Shown here: piece by piece, positions 5,922 through 8,491 of the stretch | Layout of the letters: the number at the start of each line of letters is the position of its first letter | Numbering within the stretch: the stretch's first letter is position 1 | NCBI GenBank assembly: GCA_031266255.1 | Contig: JAISBK010000106.1 | Location: 1 to 8,491 of the forward strand | Length of the DNA stretch: 8,491 bases | Direction: 5' to 3' | From: Treponema sp. | GTDB lineage: Bacteria; Spirochaetota; Spirochaetia; Treponematales; Breznakiellaceae | Notes under the pieces: model-generated | Database searches by the model: none | Told to the model about the DNA's origin: nothing | Seen by the model: the letters and a program-made list of their open reading frames with translations, nothing else | Translations under genes and position numbers: made by a program

Positions 5922-6437
5922 TTAATTACTCAGGTTTAGGGAAGGTACTGCCAATACCTTGGAACCCCGCTCTAGGGCAACAAGGCCAGTGCGGGCAAGT
6001 TCCAGGATACCGTAAGGGTGCAGGAGCAGAAGGAGGCCGTTAAGTTTTTCTATATCACCGGTAGCCTCAATGGTGATGGTAACTGGGGATACATCAATAA
6101 TACGAGACCGGAAAATACCGGCAATCTCCAGAACCGCAGCCCGGGTCGTTTCGTTCGCCTGAATTTTTACCAACATGATTTCCCGGCGTATACATGATGA
6201 AGCATCCAGTTCTTGTACTGCAATCACATCCACCAATTTACTGAGCTGTTTAATAATCTGTTCAAGCACCGACTCGTCGCCACTTACCGCAATGGTCATT
6301 CGGGAGATGGAAGTATCCTCAGTCTCCCCCACTGTCAAGCTGTCAATATTGAATCCACGGCGGCTGAAGAGGCCGGAAACCCGGCTTAATGTGCCTGCCC
6401 GATTTTCCACCAATGCCGACACCACATGCTGCTTCAT
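5922..6437 (-). CDS. ilvN: Acetolactate synthase small (regulatory) subunit
   Basis: The 171-residue protein activates the catalytic subunit IlvB and confers valine feedback. The N-terminal ACT domain (about 4-75) has SALVENRAGTLSRVSGLF and RRGFNIDSLTVG. Asn12 and Gly15 sit where the valine site of E. coli IlvH/IlvN lies, so feedback should be kept. A second ACT-like domain fills about 85-160. Length matches IlvH (about 163). The start at 6437 is chosen because GGGGGAG (6450-6444) lies six bases upstream; in-frame ATGs at 6443, 6452 and 6482 lack a well-spaced site and add non-conserved residues. It is the first gene of the operon. Unusually, ilvB is not upstream: the neighbour is a divergent tRNA gene. 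The symbol ilvH would be equally correct. Confidence 0.93.
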   Translation of the reverse strand: MKQHVVSALVENRAGTLSRVSGLFSRRGFNIDSLTVGETEDTSISRMTIAVSGDESVLEQIIKQLSKLVDVIAVQELDASSCIRREIMLVKIQANETTRAAVLEIAGIFRSRIIDVSPVTITIEATGDIEKLNGLLLLLHPYGILELARTGLVALERGSKVLAVPSLNLSN

Positions 6438-6443
6438 GCTCAT

Positions 6444-6450
6444 CTCCCCC
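6444..6450 (-). promoter_or_regulatory. ilvN ribosome binding site that decides the start
   Basis: GGGGGAG on the minus strand, six bases before ATG 6437. A second AGGAG (6458-6454) is ten bases from the ATG at 6443, so a start two residues earlier is possible. Confidence 0.6.
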
Positions 6451-6482
6451 ATACTCCTAGGTATTGTAGCTGTTTTTATCAT

Positions 6483-6541
6483 ATACGCGGGAAAAATACA
6501 AGGGCCTCAAGAAAACAGTGTATTTTCTTTTCCCGGCGTAT
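6483..6541. repeat. Imperfect inverted repeat upstream of ilvN (operator or leader hairpin)
   Basis: ATACGC-GGGAAAA (6483-6495) and TTTTCCCGGCGTAT (6528-6541) are complementary except for one extra base. Inside them ATAC (6496-6499) and GTAT (6520-6523) also pair. The repeat sits 46-104 bases ahead of the ilvN ATG. A weak promoter candidate (TTGAGG 6510-6505, 19 bases, TATATG 6485-6480, minus strand) lies across the left arm and loop. No T-tract follows on the minus strand. An operator for the ilvN operon, or a leader hairpin, are both possible. Confidence 0.6.
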
Positions 6542-6573
6542 GAGATGGTACTATTTTTTATGAGGTAATGCAC

Positions 6574-6602
6574 TTGATCTGCTAAAAAAAATTTGCTACA
6601 CT
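6574..6602 (+). promoter_or_regulatory. Sigma-70-type promoter for tRNA-Thr (and the GH3 gene)
   Basis: TTGATC (6574-6579) and TACACT (6597-6602) are separated by exactly 17 bases that include an eight-base A-tract. Transcription would begin only a base or two before the mature tRNA 5' end at 6611. Confidence 0.8.
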
Positions 6603-6610
6603 AAACCCAT

Positions 6611-6683
<73 letters not shown>

Positions 6684-6695
6684 TAGGAGCGTGGT

Positions 6696-8491
6696 ATGTA
6701 TGCAGTAGAACGGGAAAGCGCCATCCAAGCGCTGATTGCGAAGATGAGCCTGGAAGAGAAGGTCTCTCAGCTCAGTTACACAAGCCCTGCTATTGAGCGA
6801 TTAGGAATTCCTGCCTATAACTGGTGGAATGAATGTCTCCATGGGGTTGCTCGTGCAGGGATCGCCACGGTGTTTCCTCAGGCCATTGCTCTAGCCGCGA
6901 CTTTTGATGAACCCTTTGTACAAAAGGTGGCCAAGGCTATTGCCGATGAAGCCCGGGCAAAATACAACGAGGCGATTACCGCGGGAAATCGGGGGCAATA
7001 CTGGGGACTTACCTTCTGGACTCCGAATATCAATATCTTCCGGGACCCCCGCTGGGGTCGAGGTCAGGAAACCTACGGGGAAGATCCCCACCTCACCGGT
7101 CGTATTGGACTGGCCTTTGTGAAGGGTCTCCAAGGGGATGATCCTGAACAGCTCAAAGTCGCGGCTTGTGCAAAACACTTCGCGGTTCATTCAGGGCCGG
7201 AAAACCAGCGTCATACCTTCGATGCTCAGGTTTCCAAAAAGGACCTTTTTGAAACCTACCTCCCTGCATTCAAGGTCCTGGTGGAAAACGGGGTGGAAGC
7301 GGTAATGGGTGCTTATAACCGGATTTTTGGGGAACCCTGTTGCGGTAGTACCTACTTATTGCAGGATATACTCCGAGAAAAGTGGCAATTTAAGGGTCAT
7401 GTGGTTTCTGATTGCTGGGCCATTCGAGATTTCCATGAAAACCACCGGGTAACGCTTTCTCCAGAAGCATCTGCGGCCAAGGCCCTGAATGCAGGGTGCG
7501 ACCTGAACTGCGGTTGTACCTATCCCTACCTCACCGTGGCCTATAAACAGGGTTTGGTGAGTGAAGAGGCGATCAATACCGCCCTCACCCGGCTCCTGCG
7601 AACCCGATTCAAGTTGGGCATGTTTGATCCCCCGGAACAAGATCCTTACAAGACCTTAGGGAGGGATACGATCAACTGCGAAAACCACCGGGTTTTGGCA
7701 TTGGAAGCCGCGTACAAGTCCGTCGTCCTGCTGAAAAACGATAAAAACCTCCTGCCGCTTAAGAAGAAGGCTCAAAAGATCCTCCTTATAGGCCCGGGTG
7801 CGGCTAATCCTCATACTCTTTTGGGTAACTATTATGGTATCAGTCCCCGGCTGGTTACCATCCTGGAAGGACTCGCGGAAAAGATCCACGGTGAATACGG
7901 TATCACTCTGGAATACCGCCAGGCCTGTCTCCAGTACGAAAAGAATCATCCATCCAATATTATCTTTGGAGAAGCCACTGAAAGCGATGTGATCATTGGG
8001 GTGTTTGGCCTGGATGGGGCTATGGAAGGGGAGGAAGGAGACGCCATTGCCTCAAACTCCAATGGGGACCGGGAGACCATAGAACTTCCTCCGTGGCAGC
8101 TTGAGTATCTTCGTAAAATCCGGGCGGGGGGAAAGCCCCTTATCCTTATCCTTACCGGTGGAAGCCCCATTGCGTTCCCTGAAGATATTGCCGATGCCAT
8201 CCTTTTTGTGTGGTATCCTGGTGAACAGGGAGGAACTGCGGTAGCGGATATCCTCTTTGGTGATAAGGCGCCTTCCGGGAAGTTGCCCATCACCTTCCCC
8301 GCGTCCACGGCTCAACTTCCTCCTTACGATAATTATGCCATGCAGGGAAGAACGTACCGGTATATGCAGGAACAGCCCCTATATCCCTTTGGTTTTGGTC
8401 TTTCCTATACCCGTTTCCGTATTGATACGGTGATGCTCTCTACCCATGAATTGAGCGCGGGATCTTCGGTGCAGGTAACCGTACAGGTGAC
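6696..8491 (+). CDS. Glycoside hydrolase family 3 beta-xylosidase/beta-glucosidase, 3' end outside window
   Basis: The frame is open for 598 codons to the window edge. The product is a GH3 exo-glycosidase, most like the xylan beta-1,4-xylosidase branch. NWWNECLHGVARAG (about 43-56) and KHFAVHSGPE (from Lys160) shape the sugar site. YNRIFGEPCC and VVSDCW follow, with Asp239 the nucleophile. VVLLKN (343-348) opens the alpha/beta sandwich domain, and MEGEEGD (443-449) carries the likely acid/base Glu, followed by GDRE. YPFGFGLSYT (563-572) leads into the fibronectin III-like domain that is cut off. About 100 residues are missing relative to a usual 700. There is no signal peptide, so it probably acts in the cytoplasm on imported xylo- or gluco-oligosaccharides. 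AGGAG (6685-6689) lies six bases before ATG. No separate promoter fits between the tRNA and this gene, so it is probably co-transcribed with tRNA-Thr. Family call firm; xylosidase versus glucosidase is inferred. Confidence 0.93.
   Translation, partial: MYAVERESAIQALIAKMSLEEKVSQLSYTSPAIERLGIPAYNWWNECLHGVARAGIATVFPQAIALAATFDEPFVQKVAKAIADEARAKYNEAITAGNRGQYWGLTFWTPNINIFRDPRWGRGQETYGEDPHLTGRIGLAFVKGLQGDDPEQLKVAACAKHFAVHSGPENQRHTFDAQVSKKDLFETYLPAFKVLVENGVEAVMGAYNRIFGEPCCGSTYLLQDILREKWQFKGHVVSDCWAIRDFHENHRVTLSPEASAAKALNAGCDLNCGCTYPYLTVAYKQGLVSEEAINTALTRLLRTRFKLGMFDPPEQDPYKTLGRDTINCENHRVLALEAAYKSVVLLKNDKNLLPLKKKAQKILLIGPGAANPHTLLGNYYGISPRLVTILEGLAEKIHGEYGITLEYRQACLQYEKNHPSNIIFGEATESDVIIGVFGLDGAMEGEEGDAIASNSNGDRETIELPPWQLEYLRKIRAGGKPLILILTGGSPIAFPEDIADAILFVWYPGEQGGTAVADILFGDKAPSGKLPITFPASTAQLPPYDNYAMQGRTYRYMQEQPLYPFGFGLSYTRFRIDTVMLSTHELSAGSSVQVTVQV

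Noticed and set aside
6438..6482. Longer ilvN starting at 6482
   Set aside because: No Shine-Dalgarno site there, and IlvH/IlvN proteins begin close to the ACT domain; 6437 fits better.
6438..6610. T-box or Ile/Leu/Val-rich leader peptide for the ilvN operon
   Set aside because: No T-box sequence (AGGGUGGNACCGCG-like) and no short ORF rich in branched-chain codons with a ribosome binding site was seen.

Overview
The window carries ordinary housekeeping, biosynthetic and sugar-use genes from a mid-GC bacterium. All stop codons seen are TAA or TAG, Shine-Dalgarno sites are mostly strong AGGAG types, and promoters look sigma-70-like. The gene set resembles free-living or gut spirochaetes of the Treponema/Spirochaeta kind: UgpC/MsmK-type sugar ABC ATPase, CorA, a plant/chlamydia-like acyltransferase, branched-chain amino acid genes and a GH3 xylosidase. 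That placement rests on general resemblance only and is weak. No mobile element, CRISPR array or phage gene is visible.

Left part (1-2240, + strand): the 3' three quarters of a sugar ABC-transporter ATPase, broken by one in-frame amber codon at 106-108 but otherwise intact. A terminator follows, with a promoter overlapping its T-tract. Then come a 40-residue ORF with a near-perfect ribosome binding site, two hairpins and a CorA Mg2+ transporter. The small ORF starts Met-Ser-Asp-Pro-Asp-Asp and then has an Arg/Lys block. This recalls MgtL, the acidic/proline leader peptide that senses Mg2+ in enterobacteria, and is the most interesting feature of the window.

Middle part (2244-6437, - strand): a branched-chain amino acid operon read ilvN (acetolactate synthase small subunit) - ilvC (ketol-acid reductoisomerase) - leuA (2-isopropylmalate synthase). 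A 14-bp perfect hairpin lies between ilvC and leuA, and an inverted repeat lies upstream of ilvN. The catalytic subunit gene ilvB is not next to ilvN. The ilvC cofactor loop lacks the usual basic residue and has a Glu, which suggests NADH use. Beyond leuA is a soluble-type glycerol-3-phosphate acyltransferase with its own consensus promoter placed so close to its ATG that its mRNA is probably leaderless. It converges on corA with 3 bp between stop codons.

Right part (6574-8491, + strand): a consensus promoter drives tRNA-Thr(CGU). Only 12 bases after the tRNA begins a GH3 beta-xylosidase/beta-glucosidase gene that runs off the window. The gap holds only a Shine-Dalgarno site, so tRNA and enzyme mRNA are probably made as one transcript and separated by tRNA 3' processing.
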